Positions 1 through 4,546 of a DNA stretch of 6,291 nt are shown here, one piece after another. The first letter of the stretch is position 1. Every line of letters begins with the position of its first letter. The stretch spans positions 1-6,291 of the forward strand of contig NZ_JAROCA010000100.1 of assembly GCF_030732005.1 (NCBI RefSeq). Reading direction: 5' to 3'. Below the pieces are notes generated by a model. The model searched no databases and was not told the DNA's origin. It saw only the letters and a program-made list of their open reading frames with translations. Source of the DNA: Tigheibacillus jepli (GTDB lineage: Bacteria > Bacillota > Bacilli > Bacillales > Amphibacillaceae). The translations under genes were made by a program, and so were the position numbers.

Positions 1-488
1 TTTTTATTTATATACCCCCCTTTTGGGAACTACATAAATTAACTGCCAAAGACTACGTTTTTAGTTTGCCATAAACAATAAAGTTTGATCAAGGGCATTT
101 AGCACACCTTATAGGACTCCATAAATTCGGTTTTAAAAGGGGCGAGCAACTCTATCATATATTGTTGGAAGGCAAAATTTCTTGGGACGACTTGAAAAGA
201 AGAAACATAGGTCATTATAAACAATATGAATATAGAATGAAGTACATGATTTATCTTAAAGAAGTAGTAGATTCATGCCGAATTGCTGTATATAATCAAG
301 GAATGATAAAAGCGGATTTAATGCTCTATCACGAGAAAGAAAAACGATTCTTAAGTTTAGGAATTTACAAGGAAAAAACCACGGATTTTTTCGTCCCAAC
401 CACATTTATTGAAAATAAATATAATAAATTTCAAAATAGTAGACACATAGTTGTCGTCAAACGTGAAATACAGTTATTAGATTATTGA
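1..488 (+). pseudogene. PBECR4-like (phage/ICE nuclease-like) protein, 5'-truncated by window, in-frame stop
   Basis: One frame is open from the window edge to TGA at 486-488, broken only by TAA at 72-74. On both sides of that stop the translation reads as one protein: a KLTAKDYVFSLP strand, then KFDQGHLAHLIGLHKF, a helical middle (about 177-290), and a C-terminal strand region with IKADLMLY and DFFVPTTFI. From memory, the HLxGLHK motif followed by a KxxAD strand and a TF(I/L) strand resembles PBECR4, a BECR-fold nuclease-like family of phages and conjugative elements; this is not verified by search. A shorter product could start at TTG 162, but no ribosome binding site precedes it and it would lack the HLxGLHK segment, so a nonsense-mutated remnant is more likely. 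No promoter or terminator is obvious. Confidence 0.5.
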
Positions 489-524
489 TTGAATGAATTA
501 TTTTTATTAATACTGCATATACTG

Positions 525-646
525 TTTTTATACAGGGAACGGGCACTTCCTTGTCCCGCCCAGGGGCACATCTCGTTGTGGAAAAAAATACTGTGGAGCA
601 TCCCGCTGGGGATTGCCCAGCAGTGCCCGCCAACATTGTATAAAAA
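525..646. repeat. G+C-rich element bounded by nested inverted repeats (MITE-like or structured RNA)
   Basis: The outer arms TTTTTATACA (525-534) and TGTATAAAAA (637-646) are perfect complements. A second arm pair, CGGGCACT (540-547) and AGTGCCCG (622-629), nests inside. The interior also has a perfect small hairpin, GCTGGG (605-610) with CCCAGC (616-621). The block is conspicuously G+C-rich against very AT-rich flanks. I see no target duplication and no credible protein. It could be a non-autonomous mobile repeat of the kind common between Bacillus genes, or a folded RNA. The frames across it are read as shadows. Confidence 0.5.
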
Positions 647-655
647 GATTCAGGC

Positions 656-678
656 GCCATAACTCATAAGATTATGGC
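656..678. other. Short hairpin just after the G+C-rich element
   Basis: GCCATAA (656-662) pairs perfectly with TTATGGC (672-678) around a 9-nt loop. No T-run follows on the plus strand, so terminator function is doubtful. Confidence 0.3.
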
Positions 679-880
679 ATTATTAATTTTAACAATAAAT
701 AAATAGTACATTTAGATGGATTAGTTGTTCTCTTTATAGACTTCTGTTGCGTCATCTTCTTTTTGTCTACCTCATTTATTCTTTATCAGTAGAATTTTTC
801 CCTCATTGTCTTTCTCAAATCATAACTAAGTTCCTTATCTTAAGCAATTACTTCCCTATGGTATTTGTTTATTCGGAAAA
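679..880. other. Intergenic stretch with no recognisable gene
   Basis: This AT-rich, pyrimidine-biased stretch has only very short open frames on either strand, none with a ribosome binding site. Minus-strand frames near 720-800 read for about 15 codons between stops and cannot be assigned. No RNA gene or repeat was seen. Confidence 0.4.
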
Positions 881-885
881 TCAAT

Positions 886-905
886 GTGTAAAAGATGTTT
901 GACAC
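886..905. promoter_or_regulatory. Operator O1 for the XRE repressor, overlapping the -35 box
   Basis: GTGTAAAA-GATG-TTTGACAC is a 20-bp inverted repeat with one mismatch. Its right arm contains the TTGACA -35 box (899-904), so a bound repressor would block RNA polymerase. It closely matches the second palindrome at 932-951. Confidence 0.65.
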
Positions 906-927
906 CACTTTCGTCTTATTTTATAAT
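899..927 (+). promoter_or_regulatory. Consensus sigma-A promoter of the XRE gene
   Basis: A perfect TTGACA (899-904) and a perfect TATAAT (922-927) are separated by exactly 17 nt. Transcription should begin near 934, leaving a leader of about 40 nt before the XRE start. Confidence 0.8.
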
Positions 928-931
928 GAGG

Positions 932-951
932 GTGTAAAAGATGTTTTACAC
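932..951. promoter_or_regulatory. Operator O2 for the XRE repressor, over the transcription start
   Basis: GTGTAAAA-GATG-TTTTACAC is a perfect inverted repeat with 8-bp arms. It covers the expected transcription start and lies 46 bp centre-to-centre from O1. The natural candidate ligand is the XRE protein encoded directly downstream (inference). Confidence 0.65.
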
Positions 952-972
952 TATTTTGAATTTGAGGACGGC

Positions 973-1218
973 ATGCATATGCAAAATAATATTAAAGAAT
1001 ATCGAGAAAAGAAAGGAATTTCGCAGGGAAAGTTAGCAGATTTATGTAATGTAAGCAGGCAAACCATTAATGCAATTGAAAATAATAAATACGATCCAAA
1101 TTTACAATTAGCCTTTAGTATTGCGAAAACTTTAGATGTTAAAGTTGATAATCTATTTATTAATGTAAAGTGGACCCCATCGTCAAGACAACTTTTTTAT
1201 AAATTTAAGGTGCATTGA
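973..1218 (+). CDS. XRE-family (Cro/C1-type) repressor with IS-encoded C-terminal tail
   Basis: This is a small helix-turn-helix DNA-binding protein, probably autoregulatory. Counted from M at 979, the HTH spans about residues 4-58, with core motifs SQGKLADLCNVSRQTI and ENNKYDPNLQLAF, typical of the 65-70 residue Bacillus XRE regulators that accompany small membrane proteins. GAGG (964-967) lies 5 nt from ATG 973 and 11 nt from ATG 979; either may be used. A longer reading from 895 is rejected because it runs through the promoter and operators. After NLFINVK (codon ending at 1170) the frame enters the insertion sequence, adding 15 foreign residues (WTPSSRQ...) before TGA at 1216-1218. The whole DNA-binding domain is intact, so binding is probably retained. 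The native last residues are unknown. Confidence 0.85.
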   Translation: MHMQNNIKEYREKKGISQGKLADLCNVSRQTINAIENNKYDPNLQLAFSIAKTLDVKVDNLFINVKWTPSSRQLFYKFKVH

Positions 1219-1226
1219 GTTTTGCT

Positions 1227-1303
1227 CCTTCCCATCTTGCCAACCATGCCTTTCATGTGGCAGGTTCTGTCGCATGAAAGATAATTTCTCAAAGATGGGA
1301 AGG
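1227..1303. other. Nested hairpin in the IS end downstream of orfB
   Basis: The outer 12-bp arms CCTTCCCATCTT (1227-1238) and AAGATGGGAAGG (1292-1303) are perfect. Inner 8-bp arms CTTTCATG (1250-1257) and CATGAAAG (1273-1280) nest inside. On the minus strand the structure follows the orfB stop, but no T-run follows. It may shield the transposase message or limit transcription across the end. Confidence 0.55.
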
Positions 1304-1319
1304 GCAATGACGAACCTGT

Positions 1320-2129
1320 TTAATTAAAATAAACTGATGATGGTGTTTTATAATCTAGCGATTGATGAGGGCGATTGTAATTATAAAAATCAATGTAATC
1401 TCTTATATTTATTCTAGCCTCCCTTGGACTTTCATAATCTTTTAGATATACTTCTTCGTACTTTATGTTGCGCCAAAAACGTTCTATGATAATATTGTCC
1501 AAAGCACGTCCTTTACTGTCCATGCTGATTTGAACTTCCTTAGAGTTTAGTAGATTGATATATTTGGGACTGGTAAAATGGCTGCCTTGATCACTATTAA
1601 AGATAACGGGTTTAGCTATAGAGAAGGCCCTTTGAACGGCATCTAGGATAAATCCAATTTCTAGGGATTGATCCAGCTCCCAGCTAATGACATAGCGGGA
1701 ATACCAGTCAATAACCGCTGCTAAGTACATCCAGCTTCGTTGGAGTCGAATGTAGGTAATGTCAATGCTCCAAACGTGATTTGGATAGTTAATGTTCACT
1801 CCTTTCAGTAAATATGGATAAATTCGATGTTGTAGATTCCGTTTACTTAAATTTGGACCCGGATAAACAGCTTGAATCCCCATTTCTCGCATGTGACGTT
1901 GTACTCTTTTGCGATTGATATTCACTCCTTCTTGGTTTAGCAGTGCTGTTATCCTACGAGACCCATAAAATGGGTATTTTGTATAAATTTCATCGATACG
2001 GTGCTTGATGGCTACATCTTCTGCTGAAGGCCCGACTGGTTTATAATAAAGGCTTGAACGGTTAAGGCTTAATAGCTCTGCCTGTTTTGTAATGGATAAT
2101 TCTGAGTCTTGCCATTCGATCATATTCAC
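1320..2129 (-). CDS. IS3-family transposase OrfB (DDE integrase core)
   Basis: This 269-residue catalytic half of the IS3 transposase carries out strand cleavage and joining at the IS ends. Residues 1-60 hold the QAELLSLNRSSLYY and KYPFYGSRRI helical region; the rve integrase core follows. The catalytic triad is visible as D123 (WSIDITY), D180 (FNSDQGSHF) and E216 (NIIIERFW), with 35 residues between D180 and E216, the DD(35)E spacing of the family. The C-terminus ends with YNRPHQSLDYKTPSSVY, a normal family end, so the protein is full length. The nominal start is GTG at 2129, with no good ribosome binding site; OrfB of IS3 elements is normally made as an OrfAB fusion. Here its frame is +1 relative to orfA, not the usual -1. 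Confidence 0.93.
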   Translation of the reverse strand: MNMIEWQDSELSITKQAELLSLNRSSLYYKPVGPSAEDVAIKHRIDEIYTKYPFYGSRRITALLNQEGVNINRKRVQRHMREMGIQAVYPGPNLSKRNLQHRIYPYLLKGVNINYPNHVWSIDITYIRLQRSWMYLAAVIDWYSRYVISWELDQSLEIGFILDAVQRAFSIAKPVIFNSDQGSHFTSPKYINLLNSKEVQISMDSKGRALDNIIIERFWRNIKYEEVYLKDYESPREARINIRDYIDFYNYNRPHQSLDYKTPSSVYFN

Positions 2130-2139
2130 ACGTTCTTGC

Positions 2140-2442
2140 CTAGTTGTGGTAGATGCCAGATTTTTTTTTGAGCCACGACAATTGCGTGGTTAATCGGCCT
2201 ACTTCAGCGTATAGATTTTCAATTTGTTCTTCATAATCAGCTTTCATCTTTTCTTGATCCTTGTTCTGCTTTTGAAACAGTTGCGGCATTTGTTCTAGAA
2301 ATTGTGTTTTCCATTTCCGCAGCTGATTAACATGAATCCCATATTCAGAGGACAGCTCAGTTAAAGACTTCTCTTCCTTAAGAATTTCCAATACAACTTG
2401 TGCTTTAAATTCTGGTGAATATCGTTTCCTTTTTTGTTTCAT
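2140..2442 (-). CDS. IS3-family transposase OrfA (HTH, leucine-zipper region)
   Basis: The 100-residue N-terminal transposase subunit recognises the IS ends. Residues 8-50 form the HTH_Tnp_1 type domain (RYSPEFKAQVVLEIL, then SSEYGIHVNQLRKWK). Residues about 65-95 form a heptad-like coiled coil (IENLYAEVGRLTTQLSWLKKK) used for multimerisation in the family. ATG at 2442 follows an AAGGTAGG-like site. Near its 3' end is a run of nine As on the coding strand (window 2161-2169, Ts on the plus strand), encoding KKK; the frame then ends in SGIYHN and a stop. With eight As the frame would continue straight into orfB. Confidence 0.92.
   Translation of the reverse strand: MKQKRKRYSPEFKAQVVLEILKEEKSLTELSSEYGIHVNQLRKWKTQFLEQMPQLFQKQNKDQEKMKADYEEQIENLYAEVGRLTTQLSWLKKKSGIYHN
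2161..2169 (-). promoter_or_regulatory. A9 slippery run, candidate recoding site between orfA and orfB
   Basis: Nine consecutive As on the coding strand follow CTC in orfA. Removing one A from the message joins orfA to orfB in a single frame through LKKNLASTTTRQERVNMIEW. Homopolymers of this length are typical sites of transcriptional slippage. A simple -1 ribosomal shift instead meets TGA about 12 codons later. Confidence 0.5.
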
Positions 2443-2514
2443 AAACCTACCTTAACATATCCTTTCTTGCTGTCTAAAATCTTGGGTCCATTATAATGGA
2501 GGGAAGAAAGAAAA

Positions 2515-2907
2515 ATGAGTACTCAAAGAAAAATTGGTGCAGTCATATTAGGGGCTGGTACACTGATTGTAATAGCCTACACAATTTATAAAATTATCAC
2601 TGGTAAAGATGTTGGTTTCAATGAAATTGTGTCGATAGCGATATTCTTGATGGTGTTTTTCTCTGCGATTACTTGGGGAAATAAAGAGAAAAAGGACGGT
2701 ATTTTGCAAAAAGAAGAACTTGGGCAAAGAATTACAGAGAAAAGCTCTAAAATAAGTTACTTTATACTCCTATTTATTATTTTGGCAGCTGTAACGGCTG
2801 ACAATTTTGTGAATGGGACGATTAATGTATTTTTGTTAGCTGTATTAGGCTTAGCGATGATCATTCTACCACTTGTTGAATATTTAGTAGCTAAGAAGTA
2901 TCAGTAA
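2515..2907 (+). CDS. Small four-helix membrane protein, probable partner of the XRE regulator
   Basis: The protein has 130 residues and four predicted membrane segments at about 7-28, 36-55, 80-98 and 102-125, with a charged loop at 56-79 (KEKKDGILQKEELGQRITEKSSK). It resembles the uncharacterised integral membrane proteins (DUF2178-like type) usually found directly after a short XRE regulator in Bacillus; this is recalled, not searched. The biochemical role is unknown. GGAGGG (2498-2503) lies 11 nt before ATG. The IS ends only 24 bp upstream and separates this gene from the strong promoter at 899-927, so expression is probably lost or depends on the IS end. No cysteine or catalytic motif stands out, and no clear terminator follows. 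Confidence 0.8.
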   Translation: MSTQRKIGAVILGAGTLIVIAYTIYKIITGKDVGFNEIVSIAIFLMVFFSAITWGNKEKKDGILQKEELGQRITEKSSKISYFILLFIILAAVTADNFVNGTINVFLLAVLGLAMIILPLVEYLVAKKYQ

Positions 2908-3042
2908 TATATGAACAGAAACACTTGGATCATTTGTATTAGTCTAGCTAATGATTAATAGTACTAAATTTATTGAAAAAAATAAAACGAGATCATTTAA
3001 TACTTATTATGTGATTTTAAGTTTTACTTTTTACTACTGTAA

Positions 3043-3362
3043 GTGAATTTACTCTCATTTAACCATTTTAGAGAAGATTATAACAATATTGTTGTGGTTA
3101 GGGAAACCATTAAGATTGATAAAAATAACGATATAAAAACTAAAACAGAATAGTTGATAGTAAAAGACAACAACCTTGTTGTTCCATCATCAGATGAAAT
3201 AAAAGAATCTGTCAAAGTTGTTTGTGCCATTGGAAAAAACTTATTGGTGCATCCATTTTAAAGTGGAAAATGGATCTTGAAAAGCCTTGTGCAAGACGAG
3301 AAATTAAATCCATTATAAAACACGGTAAGAAGGTTGCGGTGGCAGTTTATAATAAAATTTAA
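3043..3362 (+). pseudogene. Decayed reading frame of unknown origin
   Basis: One frame from 3043 reads protein-like sequence (EDYNNIVVVRETIKI...), meets TAG at 3151-3153, and continues with LIVKDNNLVVPSSDEIKESVKVVCAIGKNLL to TAA at 3259-3261. A second frame, open from 3198 to TAA at 3360-3362, then supplies MDLEKPCARREIKSIIKHGKKVAVAVYNKI. Together they suggest one gene with a nonsense mutation and a frameshift around 3220-3260. There is no convincing start or ribosome binding site. I do not recognise the family. In DNA this AT-rich, long open stretches are unlikely by chance but not impossible. Confidence 0.35.
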
Positions 3363-3408
3363 TTTAAAACTCAAATAATGATTTAAAATCCTAAGAAAAG
3401 GAAAAGGA

Positions 3409-3469
3409 CTTTCATTCTGATACCGACAGATGAAAGCCCCACACATTACGGAGAGGATTTTTCCTCTCC
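3409..3469. other. Two tandem hairpins
   Basis: The first hairpin pairs CTTTCAT-CTG (3409-3419, one bulged T) with CAG-ATGAAAG (3427-3436). The second is perfect: GGAGAGGA (3450-3457), loop TTTT, TCCTCTCC (3462-3469). Neither is followed by a T-run. They may be the worn 3' end of the decayed gene upstream, or a structured leader of the small ORF at 3531. Confidence 0.45.
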
Positions 3470-3519
3470 CCATATCTTACTCTAATTATAACCTGATTAT
3501 GCAAAAATAACAATAATTC

Positions 3520-3527
3520 GAGGTGAT
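3520..3527 (+). promoter_or_regulatory. Near-perfect Shine-Dalgarno for the 28-residue ORF
   Basis: GAGGTGAT is an uninterrupted eight-base match to the anti-Shine-Dalgarno complement. Its GAGG core lies 7 nt from ATG 3531. This is the main evidence that the small ORF is translated. Confidence 0.65.
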
Positions 3528-3530
3528 TAT

Positions 3531-3617
3531 ATGTTATGGACTGCTCTAATAATTTCCTTTTTGGTATTAGTTACTTCTATTTTTACATTAACCATTCTAA
3601 TCAAAGAGAAAAGGTAA
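3531..3617 (+). CDS. 28-residue single-span membrane peptide
   Basis: The protein reads MLWTALIISFLVLVTSIF and continues TLTILIKEKR: one hydrophobic helix (about residues 4-24) followed by a short basic tail. The length, helix and charged C-terminus recall small Bacillus membrane peptides, including type I toxins and tiny regulators of membrane complexes, but nothing assigns it to either. It stands alone, with hairpins upstream (3409-3469) and the convergent gene end at 3705 downstream. No antisense promoter could be identified with confidence. The start is well supported by GAGGTGAT at 3520-3527. Confidence 0.5.
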   Translation: MLWTALIISFLVLVTSIFTLTILIKEKR

Positions 3618-3704
3618 ATGTGAACTAATCTAGGTATTTTGTCCAGATTTCAAAATAATACACGATAGTAGTGACAGATTATTCTCTGATTGCAGGGGAA
3701 TATA

Positions 3705-4193
3705 TTATTTCTCAATATTTTTTTTATTGATTTGCTCTTTATAGAAAAATGGTTTATTTACATATTCTGATTCCATACAAAATTCCCATTTTGACGAATC
3801 TATATCCTCTGCAACATTTAAAATGAATTTCAGTTCGTCAATAGTGGGGAAATAATCTTCCTTAACAATACTTTCTAGACTGTCATTTTTATCGATCTTC
3901 ATTTCTGTATTTTTATTAATGATGTTGATACATTTTTCGTGAAAATTGATATGATACTTCTTATCTATAAAATCATTGGCAAATTCCATTATATTGGGGG
4001 TCATAATTAATTGTTCCCGACAAAACGGACAGGTATAGTTGTTAATGAATAATTCGTGGAAATCATTAATCGTATATGCAGTTCCGACAACAAATGAGAT
4101 CCGAAGCATACCTTTACTGTTGATGGTATAACCTCTATTATTTTTTACTGCATGAAAACAATTCTTACAACTAATCACAATTCTAGATTTCAA
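3705..4193 (-). CDS. Unknown protein with two CxxC pairs (zinc-ribbon-like N-terminus)
   Basis: The protein has 162 residues and I do not recognise the family. C9-K-N-C12 and C55-P-F-C58 form two CxxC knuckles 42 residues apart, consistent with a structural zinc site. The region between them (YTINSKGMLRISFVVGTAYTI) looks beta-rich. The rest is charged and helical, with no membrane segment or signal peptide, so it is likely cytoplasmic. Translation most likely starts at TTG 4193: on the coding strand AAAGGGGAG lies 7 nt ahead of it, whereas the nearby ATG (coding strand, from 4198) reads ATG-GGT-TGA and stops at once. It is a single gene; the 28-residue ORF converges on its 3' end. A nucleic-acid or regulatory role is possible but only inferred. 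Confidence 0.65.
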   Translation of the reverse strand: MKSRIVISCKNCFHAVKNNRGYTINSKGMLRISFVVGTAYTINDFHELFINNYTCPFCREQLIMTPNIMEFANDFIDKKYHINFHEKCINIINKNTEMKIDKNDSLESIVKEDYFPTIDELKFILNVAEDIDSSKWEFCMESEYVNKPFFYKEQINKKNIEK

Positions 4194-4304
4194 CCCATTT
4201 CTCCCCTTTAAAATACTATAAACCTATTGTATAATTATTTCACAAATATTAACACTCTTTACCAAGTTATAAATCATATTGTTTAAAGTTTGGGGTTGCT
4301 TAAA

Positions 4305-4358
4305 ATGCCTGTAGTAATAAATAGACGAATGTTTTCAATACGTGAAACTCTATTCTAA
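4305..4358 (+). CDS. Possible 17-residue leader peptide running into a terminator
   Basis: ATG at 4305 opens MPVVINRRMFSIRETLF, with TAA at 4356-4358 inside the left arm of the terminator stem (4345-4360). GGGG (4292-4295) lies 9 nt upstream as a weak ribosome binding site. The overlap of a short ORF with a terminator arm is the geometry of translation-coupled attenuation. It may equally be a chance frame. Confidence 0.25.
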   Translation: MPVVINRRMFSIRETLF

Positions 4359-4384
4359 GGTTTTTCCTTAGGGTAGAGTTTTTT
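4345..4384 (+). terminator. Strong intrinsic terminator upstream of the GNAT-XRE gene
   Basis: AAACTCTATTCTAAGG (4345-4360) pairs with CCTTAGGGTAGAGTTT (4366-4381) over 16 bp, including two G-U wobbles, around loop TTTTT, with a T-run at 4379-4384. It faces the plus strand, yet no plus-strand gene ends upstream, only the minus-strand gene beginning at 4193. It therefore ends a short upstream transcript or attenuates the gene downstream. Confidence 0.8.
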
Positions 4385-4393
4385 AATTTAATG

Positions 4394-4409
4394 TAACTGA
4401 AATCAGTTA
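4394..4409. promoter_or_regulatory. Perfect palindrome, candidate operator
   Basis: TAACTGA-AA-TCAGTTA has 7-bp perfect arms and lies about 140 bp before the GNAT-XRE start. Size and position suit a dimeric HTH protein, possibly the XRE domain of the fusion itself (inference). No second copy was seen in the window. Confidence 0.4.
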
Positions 4410-4546
4410 TAACAGTATCTTAATTGAATTGAAACAGAGTGTCGCTTCCTTAGGAGTATGAAGAACCTATTGGTTTTAAGGGCTGAGTGAGGGAGCTAAT
4501 ACAAAGGTTGAACAGTTATATGTAAAACTCAAAAAACTCAGGAGGA

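Larger units (their letters stand above)
1171..2490 (-). mobile_element. IS3-family insertion sequence, complete, about 1320 bp
   Basis: The ends begin TGGACCC in inverted orientation: TGGACCCCATCGTCAAGACA from 1171 inward, and TGGACCCAAGATTTTAGACA read inward from 2490. They share the first seven bases and a later AGACA block. The element encodes orfA (2442-2140) and orfB (2129-1320) on the minus strand, the standard IS3 arrangement. The bases next to the ends (AAG on the left, TTA on the right) do not form a target duplication. It lies between an XRE gene, whose C-terminus it replaces, and a membrane-protein gene. I do not assign a subgroup. Confidence 0.9.

Noticed and set aside
457..660. 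67-residue minus-strand ORF across the G+C-rich element
   Set aside because: It spans the inverted-repeat element and an AT-rich flank, has no ribosome binding site, and its composition follows the repeat rather than a protein.
895..972. Upstream extension of the XRE gene from 895
   Set aside because: It would translate through the -35 and -10 boxes and both operators; the HTH domain and GAGG site support a start at 973 or 979.
3258..3473. 71-residue minus-strand ORF
   Set aside because: It overlaps the decayed plus-strand frame and the hairpins, with no ribosome binding site and no recognisable motif.
3617..3704. Antisense RNA promoter opposite the 28-residue ORF
   Set aside because: Minus-strand -35/-10 candidates (TTGAAA with TAGATT at about 15 nt) are poorly spaced.
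4458..4490. Ten-codon ORF MKNLLVLRAE in the leader of the GNAT-XRE gene
   Set aside because: The AGGAG is only 1 nt from its ATG and the frame is too short to support without conservation data.
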